This document shows positions 1 through 11,874 of a stretch of 64,000 nucleotides of DNA, piece by piece. Every line of letters starts with the position of its first letter. The stretch's first letter is position 1. The stretch is from Aquatica leii (lineage: Eukaryota > Arthropoda > Insecta > Coleoptera > Lampyridae). The notes below the pieces were generated by a model that saw only the letters and a program-made list of their open reading frames with translations, made no database searches and was not told the origin of the DNA. Where the stretch lies: assembly GCA_035610365.1 (NCBI GenBank), contig CM069435.1:5234001-5298000 (forward strand), written 5' to 3'. A program made the position numbers and the translations under genes.

Positions 1-3000
1 ATTCGATTTAAAGTTGGGCTTGCGCGGCACGATGCTAAACGCTAACGGCACCAAATTAAAGTCGTTTTTTCGCAATGACGTGCAATTCTGATTTTTCTGC
101 AAATTCACATACGTATAGAAAATACATTAATAAACAACATATCAAAAAATTAGGATGTAGTTATTTCTATAATTAAAAATAATTCGATTTAAAGTTGGGC
201 TTGCGCGGCACGATGCTAAATGCTAACGGCACCAAATAAAAGTCGTTTTTCGCAATGACGTGCAGTTCTGATTTTTCTGCAAATTCACATACGTATAGAA
301 AATACATTAATAAACAACATATCAAAAAATTAGGATGTAGTTATTTCTATAATTAAAAATAATTCGATTCAAAGTTGGGCTTGCGCGGCACGATGCTGAA
401 TGTTAACGGCACCTAATTAAAGTCGTTTTTCGCAATGACGTGCAGTTCTGATTTTTCTGCAAATTCACATACGTATAGAAAATACATTAATAAACAACAT
501 ATCAAAAAATTAGGATGTAGTTATTTCTATAATTAAAAACAATTCGATTTAAAGTTGGGCTTGCGCGGCACGATGCTAAACGCTAACGGCACCAAATTAA
601 AGTCGTTTTTTCGCAATGACGTGCAATTCTGATTTTTCTGCAAATTCACATACGTATAGAAAATACATTAATAAACAACATATCAAAAAATTAGGATGTA
701 GTTATTTCTATAATTAAAAATAATTCGTTTTAAAGTTGGGCTTGCTCGGCGCGATGCTAAACGCTAACGGCACCAAATTAAAGTCGTTTTTTCGCAATGA
801 CGTGCAATTCTGATTTTTCTGCAAATTCACATACGTATAGAAAATACATTAATAAACAACATATCAAAAAATTAGGATGTAGTTATTTCTATAATTAAAA
901 ATAATTCGATTCAAAGTTGGGCTTGCGCGGCACGATGCTGAATGTTAACGGCACCTAATTAAAGTCGTTTTTTCGCAATGACGTGCAATTCTGATTTTTC
1001 TGCAAATTCACATACGTATATAATATGCATTAGTAAACAACATATCAAAAAATTAGGATGTAGTTATTTCTATAATTAAAAATAATTCGTTTTAAAGTTG
1101 GGCTTGCTCGGCGCGATGCTAAACGCTAACGGCACCAAATTAAAGTCGTTTTTTCGCAATGACGTGCAATTCTGATTTTTCTGCAAATTCACATACGTAT
1201 AGAAAATACATTAATAAACAACATATCAAAAAATTAGAATGTAGTTATTTCTATAATTAAAAATAATTCGATTTAAAGTTGGGCTTGCGCGGCACGATGC
1301 TAAACGCTAACGGCACCAAATTAAAGTCGTTTTTTCGCAATGACGTGCAATTCTGATTTTTCTGCAAATTCACATACGTATAGAAAATACATTAATAAAC
1401 AACATATCAAAAAATTAGGATGTAGTTATTTCTATAATTAAAAATAATTCGATTCAAAGTTGGGCTTGCGCGGCACGATGCTGAATGTTAACGGTACCAC
1501 ATTAAAGTCGTTTTTTCGCAATGACGTGCAATTCTGATTTTTCTGCAAATTCACATACGTATAGAAAATACATTAATAAACAACATATCAAAAAATTAGA
1601 ATGTAGTTATTTTTATAATTAAAAATAATTCGATTTAAAGTTGGGCTTGCGCGGCACGATGCTAAACGCTAACGGCACCAAATTAAAGTCGTTTTTTCGC
1701 AATGACGTGCAATTCTGATTTTTCTGCAAATTCACATACGTATAGAAAATACATTAATAAACAACATATCAAAAAATTAGAATGTAGTTATTTCTATAAT
1801 TAAAAATAATTCGATTTAAAGTTGGGCTTGCGCGGCACGATGCTAAACGCTAACGGCACCAAATTAAAGTCGTTTTTTCGCAATGACGTGCAATTCTGAT
1901 TTTTCTGCAAATTCACATACGTATAGAAAATACATTAATAAACAACATATCAAAAATTAGGATGTAGTTATTTCTATAATTAAAAATAATTCGATTCAAA
2001 GTTGGGCTTGCGCGGCACGATGCTGAATGTTAACGGTACCTAATTAAAGTCGTTTTTCGCAATGACGTGCAGTTCTGATTTTTCTGCAAACTTACATACG
2101 TATAGAAAATACATTAATAAACAACATATCAAAATTAGGATGTAGTTATTTCTATAATTAAAAATAATTCGATTCAAAGTTGGGCTTGCGCGGCACGATG
2201 CTGAATGTTAACGGTACCAAATTAAAGTCGTTTTTTCGCAATGACGTGCAATTCTGATTTTTCTGCAAATTCACATACGTATAGAAAATACATTAATAAA
2301 CAACATATCAAAAATTAGGATGTAGTTATTTCTATAATTAAAAATAATTCGATTCAAAGTTGGGCTTGCGCGGCACGATGCTGAATGTTAACGGCACCTA
2401 ATTAAAGTCGTTTTTCGCAATGACGTGCAGTTCTGATTTTTCTGCAAATTCACATACGTATAGAAAATACATTAATAAACAACATATCAAAAAATTAGAA
2501 TGTAGTTATTTCTATAATTAAAAATAATTCGATCTAAAGTTGGGCTTGCGCGGCACGATGCTAAACGCTAACGGCACCAAATTAAAGTCGTTTTTTCGCA
2601 ATGACGTGCAATTCTGATTTTTCTGCAAATTCACATACGTATGGAAAATACATTAATAAACAACATATCAAAAAATTAGGATGTAGGTATTTCTATAATT
2701 AAAAATAATTCGATTCAAAGTTGGGCTTGCTCGGCACGATGCTAAACGCTAACGATACCAAATTAAAGTCGTTTTTTCGCAATGACGTGCAATTCTGATT
2801 TTTCTGCAAATTCACATACGTATAGAAAATACATTAATAAACAACATATCAAAAAATTAGGATGTAGTTATTTCTATAATTAAAAATAATTCGTTTTAAA
2901 GTTGGGCTTGCTCGGCGCGATGCTAAACGCTAACGGCACCAAATTAAAGTCGTTTTTTCGCAATGACGTGCAATTCTGATTTTTCTGCAAATTCACATAC

Positions 3001-5051
3001 GTATAGAAAATACATTAATAAACAACATATCAAAAAATTAGGATGTAGTTATTTCTATAATTAAAAATAATTCGATTCAAAGTTGGGCTTGCGCGGCACG
3101 ATGCTGAATGTTAACGGTACCAAATTAAAGTCGTTTTTTCGCAATGACGTGCAATTCTGATTTTTCTGCAAATTCACATACGTATAGAAAATACATTAAT
3201 AAACAACATATCAAAAAATTAGGATGTAGTTATTTCTATAATTAAAAATAATTCGATTCAAAGTTGGGCTTGCGCGGCACGATGCTGAATGTTAACGGCA
3301 CCTAATTAAAGTCGTTTTTCGCAATGACGTGCAGTTCTGATTTTTCTGCAAATTCACATACGTATAGAAAATACATTAATAAACAACATATCAAAAAATT
3401 AGAATGTAGTTATTTCTATAATTAAAAATAATTCGATTTAAAGTTGGGCTTGCGCGGCACGATGCTAAACGCTAACGGCACCAAATTAAAGTCGTTTTTT
3501 CGCAATGACGTGCAATTCTGATTTTTCTGCAAATTCACATAAGTATAGAAAATACATAAATAAACAACATATCAAAAAATTAGGATGTAGTTATTTCTAT
3601 AATTAAAAGTAATTCGATTCAAAGTTGGGCTTGCGCGGCACGATGCTGAATGTTAACGGCACCTAATTAAAGTCGTTTTTCGCAATGACGTGCAGTACTG
3701 ATTTTTCTGCAAATTCACATACGTATAGAAAATACATTAATAAACAACATATCAAAAAATTAGGATGTAGGTATTTCTATAATTAAAAATAATTCGATTC
3801 AAAGTTGGGCTTGCTCGGCACGATGCTAAACGCTAACGATACCAAATTAAAGTCGTTTTTCGCAATGACGTGCAATTCTGATTTTTCTGCAAATTCACAT
3901 ACGTATAGAAAATACATTAATAAACAACATATCAAAAAATTAGAATGTAGTTATTTCTATAATTAAAAATAATTCGATTTAAAGTTGGGCTTGCGCGGCA
4001 CGATGCTAAACGCTAACGGCACCAAATTAAAGTCGTTTTTTCGCAATGACGTGCAATTCTGATTTTTCTGCAAATTCACATAAGTATAGAAAATACATTA
4101 ATAAACAACATATCAAAAAATTAGGATGTAGTTATTTCTATAATTAAAAATAATTCGATTCAAAGTTGGGCTTGCGCGGCACGATGCTGAATGTTAACGG
4201 CACCTAATTAAAGTCGTTTTTCGCAATGACGTGCAGTACTGATTTTTCTGCAAATTCACATACGTATAGAAAATACATTAATAAACAACATATCAAAAAA
4301 TTAGGATGTAGTTATTTCTATAATTAAAATAATTCGATTCAAAGTTGGGCTTGCGCGGCACGATGCTGAATGTTAACGGCACCTAATTAAAGTCGTTTTT
4401 CGCAATGACGTGCAGTTCTGATTTTTCTGCAAATTCACATACGTATAGAAAATACATTAATAAACAACATATCAAAAAATTAGGATGTAGTTATTTCTAT
4501 AATTAAAAATAATTCGTTTTAAAGTTGGGCTTGCTCGGCGCGATGCTAAACGCTAACGGCACCAAATTAAAGTCGTTTTTTCGCAATGACGTGCAATTCT
4601 GATTTTTCTGCAAATTCACATACGTATAGAAAATACATTAATAAACAACATATCAAAAAATTAGAATGTAGTTATTTCTATAATTAAAAATAATTCGATT
4701 CAAAGTTGGGCTTGCGCGGCACGATGCTGAATGTTAACGGCACCTAATTAAAGTCGTTTTTCGCAATGACGTGCAGTTCTGATTTTTCTGCAAATTCACA
4801 TACGTATAGAAAATACATTAATAAACAACATATCAAAAAATTAGGATGTAGTTATTTTTATAATTAAAAATAATTCGATTCAAAGTTGGGCTTGCGCGGC
4901 ACGATGCTGAATGTTAACGGCACCTAATTAAAGTCGTTTTTCGCAATGACGTGCTGTTCTGATTTTTCTGCAAATTCACATACGTATAGAAAATACATTA
5001 ATAAACAACATATCAAAAAATTAGGATGTAGTTATTTCTATAATTAAAAAT
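1..5051. repeat. Satellite A: about 28 tandem copies of a 180-181 bp monomer
   Basis: Monomers start near 1, 181, 361, 541, 722, 903, 1084, 1265 and so on to 4872, each opening with a variant of AATTCGATTTAAAGTTGGGC and closing with TTATTTCTATAATTAAAAAT. At least four sequence types are interspersed. Type A has GATTTAAAG, CTAAACGCTAACGGCACCAAATT and a six-T run. Type B has GATTCAAAG, CTGAATGTTAACG, CACCTAATT, usually a five-T run and GTGCAGTTCT. Type C has CGTTTTAAAG and GCTCGGCGCG. Type D has GCTCGGCACG with AACGATACC. Some monomers are hybrids. The array begins outside the window and stops abruptly at 5051. No protein-coding potential is seen. The near-nucleosomal period is typical of insect satellites. 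Confidence 0.98.
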
Positions 5052-5384
5052 ACCCTAGGTATCTATATTCTGAGCCCATAATAGGTTGGTATACATAATG
5101 TGTTTAACGTCTTTTATATGTAATGGCCACAACTGGACCATTAGTGGCCAAAACCAGTGAAAACCGGTGTTTTTGGTGTTTTTTAACGTTTTATTTTATT
5201 TTCATACATAACCTGTACATATCCTTATTGTTCTTTTTATTAGGTCTTAGAAGCAAACAGTATACCGATCTCTGTTTAACTTCCAGAACCGATGAAAAGT
5301 GCCAATTTTATGAATGATTATCCCTATAAGGGAATAGTTGCCTTAAAGTGGCCACAACTGGTACTTCGACCCTAATTCATAAAT
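5052..5384. other. Spacer after satellite A, with a 13-bp direct repeat
   Basis: No gene recognised. The 13-mer TGGCCACAACTGG occurs at 5124-5136 and 5349-5361. A 64-codon open frame at 5123-5317 has low-complexity hydrophobic content and no family resemblance, so I do not call it a gene. Confidence 0.5.
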
Positions 5385-6200
5385 AAAAAAAAGCAAGAAT
5401 ACAATCATTGGATTCCAACTAAAATCAAAATCCCATATATCCTAACCTACATTTGTAATTTTAATAATTTTTCAATACAACGTAATTTAATCGTTTATAA
5501 AGAGATAAAAGTATGCTTACTTAAGTTTAAATTGTGGGTAATTTGTTCAATTTTAATTTAACACAATAACAAAAAATTTTAGTAGGTTATTTTATAAATT
5601 CTGTCACATGATACCCATGGTACTTTGCGCTCATGCGCTGTGCTCACGGTTTAAATAGAATGAAATAACTGTCACCAGTGGCGTAACAAAGCTGAAATGA
5701 CCAACGTTTATTTAAATTTACAAATAACCTTATTAAAGCAAAATTGTCAGAACGAAGTGAAACTTATAAGAACTTATAAGACTGTTCGGTTTGTTATAAA
5801 AGAAATCGATAGAGTTAAGTATAACAAAGTAACAAATGAACTATTTTCGAAGTACAGTAACGGTAAAATCAAAAGTGATAACGGTTTGACAAATGTAATT
5901 AGACGTACACATTACTTACATTAGCACTCCGGTCAATTATTTCTTAAATCTCAGTTATTCTATTAGGATTCATCTTCGGCAAACATCCTTGTAAAAAGTT
6001 GTCAACAACAAAAACTTTTTCCAATTATCCAAAGTGATCAGGAAATGACCATCAATTAAAATGATATATCACGCTCTGCTATCAATACGGAACAGTTGAG
6101 TTTAAACATCCACCTTCTATTAGTGTGGAGACAGCACGCACGCTTCTAATAAAATCTGTTGAAGATAAGCACATCAGTAATTTCGATAAACACTGTTTAA
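5385..6200 (+). repeat. Dispersed repeat, copy A (homologous to 16330-17075)
   Basis: This stretch aligns by eye, with small indels, to 16330-17075 in the same orientation. Shared landmarks are AATCGTTTATAAAGAGA / AATTGTTTATAAAGAGA, GTGCGCTCATGCGCTGTGC, AGTAGCGTAACAAAGCTGAAAT-like text, GACTGTTCGGTTT, and CTCTGCTATCAA followed by CGCTTCTAATAAAA. A 75-codon open frame (5697-5924) lies inside but is broken in copy B, so it is probably not a functional gene. Copy A is longer in its middle part. Family unknown; the copies may be 3-prime noncoding parts of one transposon family because each lies to the right of a satellite array. Confidence 0.8.
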
Positions 6201-6829
6201 TAGTAATTAATTAATTTATTAAAATAATACACTTTTAAATTTTTTTAATAGCAAGATATTCCTCGATTCAAAGTAAACCTATAGCTCACAATTTCCTGAA
6301 AATTATTAACCAGAAATTAATCAATGTAACAATTAATGCTTTATTACACGAATACCTGAAACGTTACAATCAATAATAAGCACAAAACCATGGCGAAAGA
6401 TACATTAAATTAATTTCTAAACCATTTATCAAAGATATTTAAGACGAAAACGTGATATTTATTAATCAATTATGAAAAAACAAATCCCATAATCCTAATT
6501 TAGTACGACGAGTAACAAAATAGTAGACGTTGAAACTTAAAATTAATCCACGTAAACATGATAAAAAAACTGCCACAATGTTAAGAATAAATCGGCCATA
6601 CCAACTAAAACAGGTTTTATAGTTTTTTAGTTTCAGAACATTAAACTTAATTAGGATTAATTTAAATTTTTCGCCAATTTCCAATTTGGTACACACGGTC
6701 ACAATTGATTCATTTTTCAAGATCAGCCGTATGCAACCGCAGTGGTGTCTTATTAGCTTTGGCAAGTAAATGTTTCATAATTACGTATCTATTTTTTTAT
6801 TGCATGTAATTTTTAATTCTTATCTAGGG
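6201..6829. other. AT-rich spacer, nothing recognised
   Basis: A minus-strand open frame of 99 codons (6466-6765) is present, but its product has no recognisable motif and its composition follows the AT-rich background. It may be part of the piggyBac-like relic's 5-prime region. Confidence 0.4.
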
Positions 6830-7850
6830 AGTTTTATCTGATGGAGAAGACCTATTTAGTAACTCTTCCGATGAGTATATACCCAGTAATAACGAAGCAT
6901 CAACAGACGAATCAAATATCGTTTCTGATTCTCAATTACCTAAACGACGTCATCAATTTACCGATATTGATAGAGTATCTTCTCAAAAAGGTTCTAGAAT
7001 TACCAATCTTGCTAATGATTCCAGTGTAACAACCAGTACAAGTAAATCTCCAGAAATACATAATGATGAAGTAACGACCAAAATTGACATAGTCATAAAC
7101 AATGATACTATAAGTAGTTCACTAAACCAGAGAATGAATTACCGAGGAATGACAAACAAAATCTGGTTACGTCGGATGTAACAGGTTTACAATTGAGAAA
7201 ATTTGATTTGGCTAACTCTAATGCCGGCATAAAATTGAAATTTGTGGAAACTATTATGACAAAAGCCCCATAGATTTCTACGAGTTATTTTTGGTCAAAG
7301 ATGTTTTGAATATGATGGTCTTGGAAATAAACCGAGATGATCAGGAACGCAAACAAAAAGAGTTAGCACCTAAGACCAGAATTAATCAATGGCTTGATGT
7401 ATGTAGTAACTGAGATGAAAAAAATTATAGGACTTTTGATATGGATGGCATTTGTCAGTACCCCTCAATGGAATATGGCCAATGCGTTATTTCTATAAAA
7501 TAGTATACCGTCCATAATGTCCAGCAATCAGAGACCAATGACAAAATGAGCACCACAAAATTTAAAGAAATGGTGACAGTAAAGTTGTTGAATTTGGATA
7601 AAATACCACAACCCACGGGAATAGGAATCAACAATGTGCAACGTGTTCTTCAAGATGTCTCGAGAAGTAGCCGAAGTAGGTGTTAGATGCTTTGTCGAGC
7701 ATCTGGTTGGAAGAAGCGCAATTCAAATTCCGAGGATTAAAACTAAAATGTGTTCAGTGTGACAAAACATATAGCATGTCGTTTTTTCTTTATTGCACAC
7801 CAATGTACAAAAATCGATTGATCTACATGTAACTAGAGATTTATTTAATA
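6830..7850 (+). pseudogene. piggyBac-like transposase relic
   Basis: A frame opening near 6842 and running to about 7180 encodes an acidic, serine-rich segment (DGEDLFSNSSDEYIPSNNEA) like the disordered N-terminus of piggyBac transposases. At 7260-7400 another frame gives a PIDFYELF-type segment followed by INRDDQ and RINQWLD, matching the start of the DDE_Tnp_1_7 domain. Around 7680-7830 a frame reads VGVRCFVEHLVG and then MCSVCDK, resembling the C-terminal cysteine-rich region. The reading frame changes several times and stops interrupt it. The catalytic middle is missing: the sequence jumps from the N-terminal part of the transposase domain to the C-terminal region within about 250 nt. Identification rests on motif order only. 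A heavily decayed DDE transposase of another family is possible but less likely. Confidence 0.6.
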
Positions 7851-8326
7851 CCAGCCATCCTTTTTCGTCTGCACATAAAAATCAGTACATTAAGACAAAG
7901 CTGAAAACCGTGAAAACGTCTGAGAATCCCATGGGACGTCTCGCGGCTGTTAGGTAAAATAACTTGAGACGCCAGACGCCATGTAGGGTACTCACGACAG
8001 TTAATGTGTTAAAACAAATTTTTTTTTAATATCGTCATTTCTATTTTACAATATGTTATTTATTATTGTTTGTTCTATTTGTTACTGAAATTACACAAGA
8101 TTAATCCAGCTTCGAAAAAATGACTTTGAACGCAAGTCTTGCGTGCGAGAAATCACGACGCATAGAAGCAACTTTAAAACGAAATTATTTACTTTTAAAT
8201 ATCATTTTAATTCTGTTCTTTGTTAATGTTTACTCTATTTGTTACTAAATTTGCTCTAAATTCAATGCACGCGAACGATATGATTTTGGTGTATATTAAG
8301 GTAAAAAATAGCAGTTCTTGTGAATT
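7851..8326. other. Spacer, nothing recognised
   Basis: AT-rich sequence between the piggyBac-like relic and the Penelope element. No ORF or repeat identified. Confidence 0.4.
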
Positions 8327-8371
8327 GACTTAAATAATATAAAATCTTAAGCTTTCGCGGTTGTTATGTTT

Positions 8372-8799
8372 AAAATTATAAGCGACTTTCGGCTTAGACC
8401 GCGTCGTAGTAAAACACCCAGACTTAGGCTTGGTCATAGTCTCTTCTTGAGAGCCAAAACAAGAAGTAGAACTTGGCCTTTGCCGTATTGTCGTTCGTGA
8501 ACCCAAACAAACTGACGTTTCGCAAGACATTGCAGCTTGCATCTTCAGAGTGGTAAATGTCACTGAAAGAAAAAGTGGAAATGACGATATTTATACCAAT
8601 AGCGATTAGCGTGATTAACGAACCTATCGTTCCGTTACCGCTTGACTGACTTCGTTATTACTCGGAGCGACTCGGAGTAAGTGTTTGTGTCCTTTCCAAG
8701 AAGGTCGATCTTTGTCTTAGAGGATATAATACTGGTAACCAAGATTTGCTGAGTCTTAAACCGTCTTCTCGGTTCATATTACAAGGATGTTTTTCTATT
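8372..8799 (-). repeat. Inverted left pseudo-LTR of the Penelope-like element
   Basis: Reverse complement of 9556-9983, colinear over 428 bp with very few differences visible. It encodes, on the minus strand, the same C-terminal endonuclease residues (EKHPCNMNREDGLRLSKSW) as the end of the main ORF. Confidence 0.95.
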
Positions 8800-9697
8800 A
8801 CTGAAGAAGAAGTTCTGCTCATCGAACTCTGCCTCAAAAACACTTATTTCAGTTATAACGACAACTTGTCTTCTTGATGTACTAGTGATAAAGAAAAATA
8901 ACGGAAAATTGGGGCATTCCGTTTATAGAAAGAAAACGCACACTAATAGATACTTAAACGCCGAATCTCACCACCATCCAGTACAGAAGAATACTGTTTT
9001 GCATACTTTAGCCAAAAGAGCTATACGTGTGTCAGATAACGAAAATCTACAAAAGGAAAAGGAAACATTGTTGGAGTCCCTACAACAAAATAGATACGGG
9101 TTCAAAGAGATCCAAAACGCATGGAAAAGAGCATTAAATCCAAAAGTCAAAGAAGACTTATCACCTCCTACTAGCACCGCTTATTTACCTTACTGTATGG
9201 GTTTAACAGACAAAATAAGCAGGGTGCTAAAGAAACATAATATTAAAACTGTCTTTACGACTAAGGATACCCTCAACACCTGGTTTACATCTGCTAAAGA
9301 CAAACAAGGGGCTCTAAAACATGCCGGAGTTTACAAAATTCCTTGTTCCTGTGGATCAAGTTATATAGGACAGACGGGACGTTCTATTGAAGTTAGAGTA
9401 AAAGAACATATGGCTGACTGCAAACACCGCAGAGTTACTAAATCAGCTGTGGCAGAACACGTGTGGAACCAAGGACACACGCTGAACTTTGACCAAACCA
9501 AAGTGTTGGCTAGAACTCCTTTCTACTTTCCCAGACTAATCCGCGAAGCTGTGGAAATAGAAAAACATCCTTGTAATATGAACCGAGAAGACGGTTTAAG
9601 ACTCAGCAAATCTTGGCTACCAGTATTATATCCTCTAAGACAAAGATCGACCTTCTTGGAAAGGACACAAACACTTACTCCGAGTCGCTCCGAGTAA
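8800..9697 (+). pseudogene. Penelope-like polyprotein: RT remnant plus GIY-YIG endonuclease
   Basis: The product of this element copies RNA into DNA and nicks the target. From 8800 a short frame encodes LLIELCLKNTYFSYNDNL, the RT stretch that in Penelope elements precedes the GVAMGSP-type motif. It stops at about 8878. The continuing frame then resumes in the region after the palm (LLDVLVIKKNNGKLGH), so the palm segment with the catalytic YxDD is deleted. The open ORF (8885-9697, 270 codons) carries the linker and a Penelope-type GIY-YIG nuclease: GVYKIPCSCG, SSYIGQTGRSIEVRVKEH, the H...H pair and a terminal E in REAVEIEKH. The ORF end lies within the right pseudo-LTR. Lacking the RT active site, this copy cannot move on its own; the endonuclease domain looks intact. 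Confidence 0.92.
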
Positions 9698-9983
9698 TAA
9701 CGAAGTCAGTCAAGCGGTAACGGAACGATAGGTTCGTTAATCACGCTAATCGCTATTGGTATAAATATCGTCATTTCCACTTTTTCTTTCAGTGACATTT
9801 ACCACTCTGAAGATGCAAGCTGCAATGTCTTGCGAAACGTCAGTTTGTTTGGGTTCACGAACGACAATACGGCAAAGGCCAAGTTCTACTTCTTGTTTTG
9901 GCTCTCAAGAAGAGACTATGACCAAGCCTAAGTCTGGGTGTTTTACTACGACGCGGTCTAAGCCGAAAGTCGCTTATAATTTT
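9556..9983 (+). repeat. Right (direct) pseudo-LTR of the Penelope-like element
   Basis: Begins inside the endonuclease ORF and runs to the 12-bp target duplication. Its inverted copy is at 8372-8799. It includes a hammerhead-like core at 9807-9841. Confidence 0.93.
9807..9841 (+). ncRNA. Possible hammerhead-ribozyme-like core in the pseudo-LTR
   Basis: CTGAAGA (9807-9813) matches the CUGANGA core. A 5-bp hairpin follows: GCAAG at 9815-9819 pairs with CTTGC at 9829-9833. Then comes GAAAC (9834-9838) and GTC (9839-9841), which fits the GAAA...NUH order. ACT just before the core can pair with AGT just after the GTC. Penelope-like elements are known to carry hammerhead motifs in their pseudo-LTRs. 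Against it: one extra U precedes stem II, there is no loop between GAAAC and GTC for stem III, and stem I is only 3 bp before an internal loop. The same sequence is inverted at the left arm. Treat as a candidate only. Confidence 0.28.
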
Positions 9984-10135
9984 GACTTAAATAATGTTTA
10001 ATTTATTAAAATATAAACAATCACTAAATATTTAAATTATTGAGGAGTACTTTCATTATCAATTTTTTATACTTCCGATAGTTATACGTTTTGTTACATT
10101 TTTTGTGGCTAGATTTATGATTATGATTTAAATCC

Positions 10136-11260
10136 TAACGTGAGAAAGATTACTCCAAACGGCAACTTTAATTGTCTCTGAAGCAAATTAAAAAAAGTAA
10201 AGCAAAGAAAGTCAGACAGATGGCCGACCACCAGCCCTTCCACAAGAGGACGAAAAAGCAGAACATTTAGAAATCCTGGAAAAGTGGGTATTCGGACTCA
10301 CGAAAAAAAAATTAATGATCATCAAACAATGCAGAAGCTAAAACTGGTAGACAAACTAGAGAATCTGTAGAATATCGATGAATCTAGTAATTATTGTTCT
10401 GACCCTTCAAAGATCAAAATTGTTGGTCTGAAAGATTAGCAGCAGCTATCGTTTCTGGTGCAAACCTTCACCTTTAATTACATTTAAAAGACTCAATAGT
10501 TGGTCTAGTTGGATTCCTGAACCGAAAATTCTTATCCCGAAATGTCGTTTCGATGCGAACGCAAAAGGAAGGATCACTTCCGAAAGATTTCAAAACTACT
10601 TTGAAACCATTTTTGTTTATGATGGTCATGCAACGCCCGTAACGGATAAAATGACAAAATTAGCTTACGAACAGTACATAACAATCTTAAAATTGCCCGC
10701 CCATACATGGCACATTCTGCAACCGCTAAACCTTTCAGTTTTTAAAACCTTTAAGTCAGTGGGACGTTTGTTTTTTTTTGAATGGGACTTAAAAGTATTT
10801 AAAATGCGATGCGATCAAGATTGGTTTTCGAAAAGCTGGTTTTCATCTTTACAACAAAACGGTAATTTCTAAAGATCAATATGATCCTGGCGCAATGAAA
10901 CGTTGGAAATAACCAAGAAATTTCACTGAAGACACTGAACCGGAAGACAACTCAAAGAATCAAAATCCTGAGAATGAAATTTTCACTTGTAGCAGTAGAC
11001 CAAACAGATCCACCGAAAATGAAGCGACTCGCAGTAATAATTTTCAAAATATTCCGTTAGACAGTAAAACAAAACTTTTGATTCCAGTAAACCCAGAAAA
11101 AAAATTGGTTCGAAAGTGAAAGTTATTACCAGCAGAGAATATAAAAAACGAGAGGAAAATAAAGAAAAAGCAGTTCCTAATAAGAAACAGATGAAGACTT
11201 CAAAGAACCAAAGTCGCGTTGCAGAAGAAAGCGTCTTTCTTATATTAAGGTGACTAAAAA
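10136..11260 (+). pseudogene. pogo/Tigger-type transposase relic (copy 1)
   Basis: At 10140-10200 there is a Psq-type helix-turn-helix start (REKDYSK...LSLKQIK), nearly the same as at 22865. After a gap, 10450-10910 encodes the end of a CENP-B/pogo DDE domain: KGRITSERFQNYF, VYDGHATPVTD (the GH following the second catalytic Asp), KLPAHTWHILQPLNLSVFK (family usually LPPHTSHxLQPLD) and FRKAGFHLYNKTVISKDQYD. Downstream to 11260 comes a lysine-rich tail. The third catalytic Asp of the LQPLD motif reads N (LQPLN), and several frameshifts and stops separate the blocks. Inactive. 27125-27330 carries the same C-terminal block. Confidence 0.75.
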
Positions 11261-11874
11261 ACTATTAAAGAAAATGTGAAACGAAAGGAATCAATAGAAG
11301 CTGAAATTAACATCATTATGTGAGAATAAAACATGGAAGGATTCAGTCAATCAAACGAAATAATGGACTGTAAGAGAGTATTTAAATCAAAGAGAAGCGT
11401 AACTTGAAACGTTATTAGTCATAATGCAGGATTAGCGAGGGATTAGCTGAAGTCAAATCAACTGTGGTTAAAATCTTCTTAGTCATATAGAATAAACTCA
11501 AACTCACAGTTTATCAATTTCTCATCTGAATATGCTAATGTTGTGAATTAGAAAAATAAAGTCATTGACTAAAAATTAATGTAAAAGTAATTCACAGTCA
11601 TCTTTACAAAAAGAAGTAGTACCTATAATAGCATCCATGATAAACTATATAAGCAACAGCAACATAAATAAATTATACCGGTGTGAAGTTACCCATAAAT
11701 CCAGCCATAAAAATTCTACCGCAGTTTAAGTAACTCAAACAAAGATTTAAAGGATTTATTTAGTAATAATGACTTAAATATAAATATTACGAGTATATTA
11801 GTCTTTGCTATTATAATTAATCAATAATTAAATTATTTGTTTCTAAACTATCACCAAATTAATAACTGTAACTT
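11261..11874. other. AT-rich spacer before satellite B
   Basis: No gene or repeat recognised. The sequence changes abruptly to satellite B at about 11875. Confidence 0.4.

Larger units (their letters stand above)
8327..9995 (+). mobile_element. Penelope-like element with inverted pseudo-LTR ends and 12-bp target duplication
   Basis: The 12-mer GACTTAAATAAT is present at 8327-8338 and again at 9984-9995, exactly flanking the element (8339-9983). The 3-prime 428 bp (9556-9983) occurs again at the left end in inverted orientation (8372-8799). A 33-nt unique extension (8339-8371) lies outside the left inverted arm. Penelope-like elements are known for pseudo-LTRs that may be inverted at the 5-prime side and for a short extra sequence of about 34 nt at one end, so the boundaries fit the family well. 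The central part carries a shortened reverse-transcriptase/GIY-YIG ORF. Near-identical arms suggest a recent insertion. Confidence 0.93.

Noticed and set aside
1..5051. CRISPR-like array
   Set aside because: Units are contiguous 180-bp monomers without alternating unique spacers; this is eukaryotic satellite DNA.
7900..8326. Possible terminal repeats of the piggyBac-like element at TTAA sites
   Set aside because: TTAA is frequent here and no inverted terminal repeat pair with the left side could be matched.
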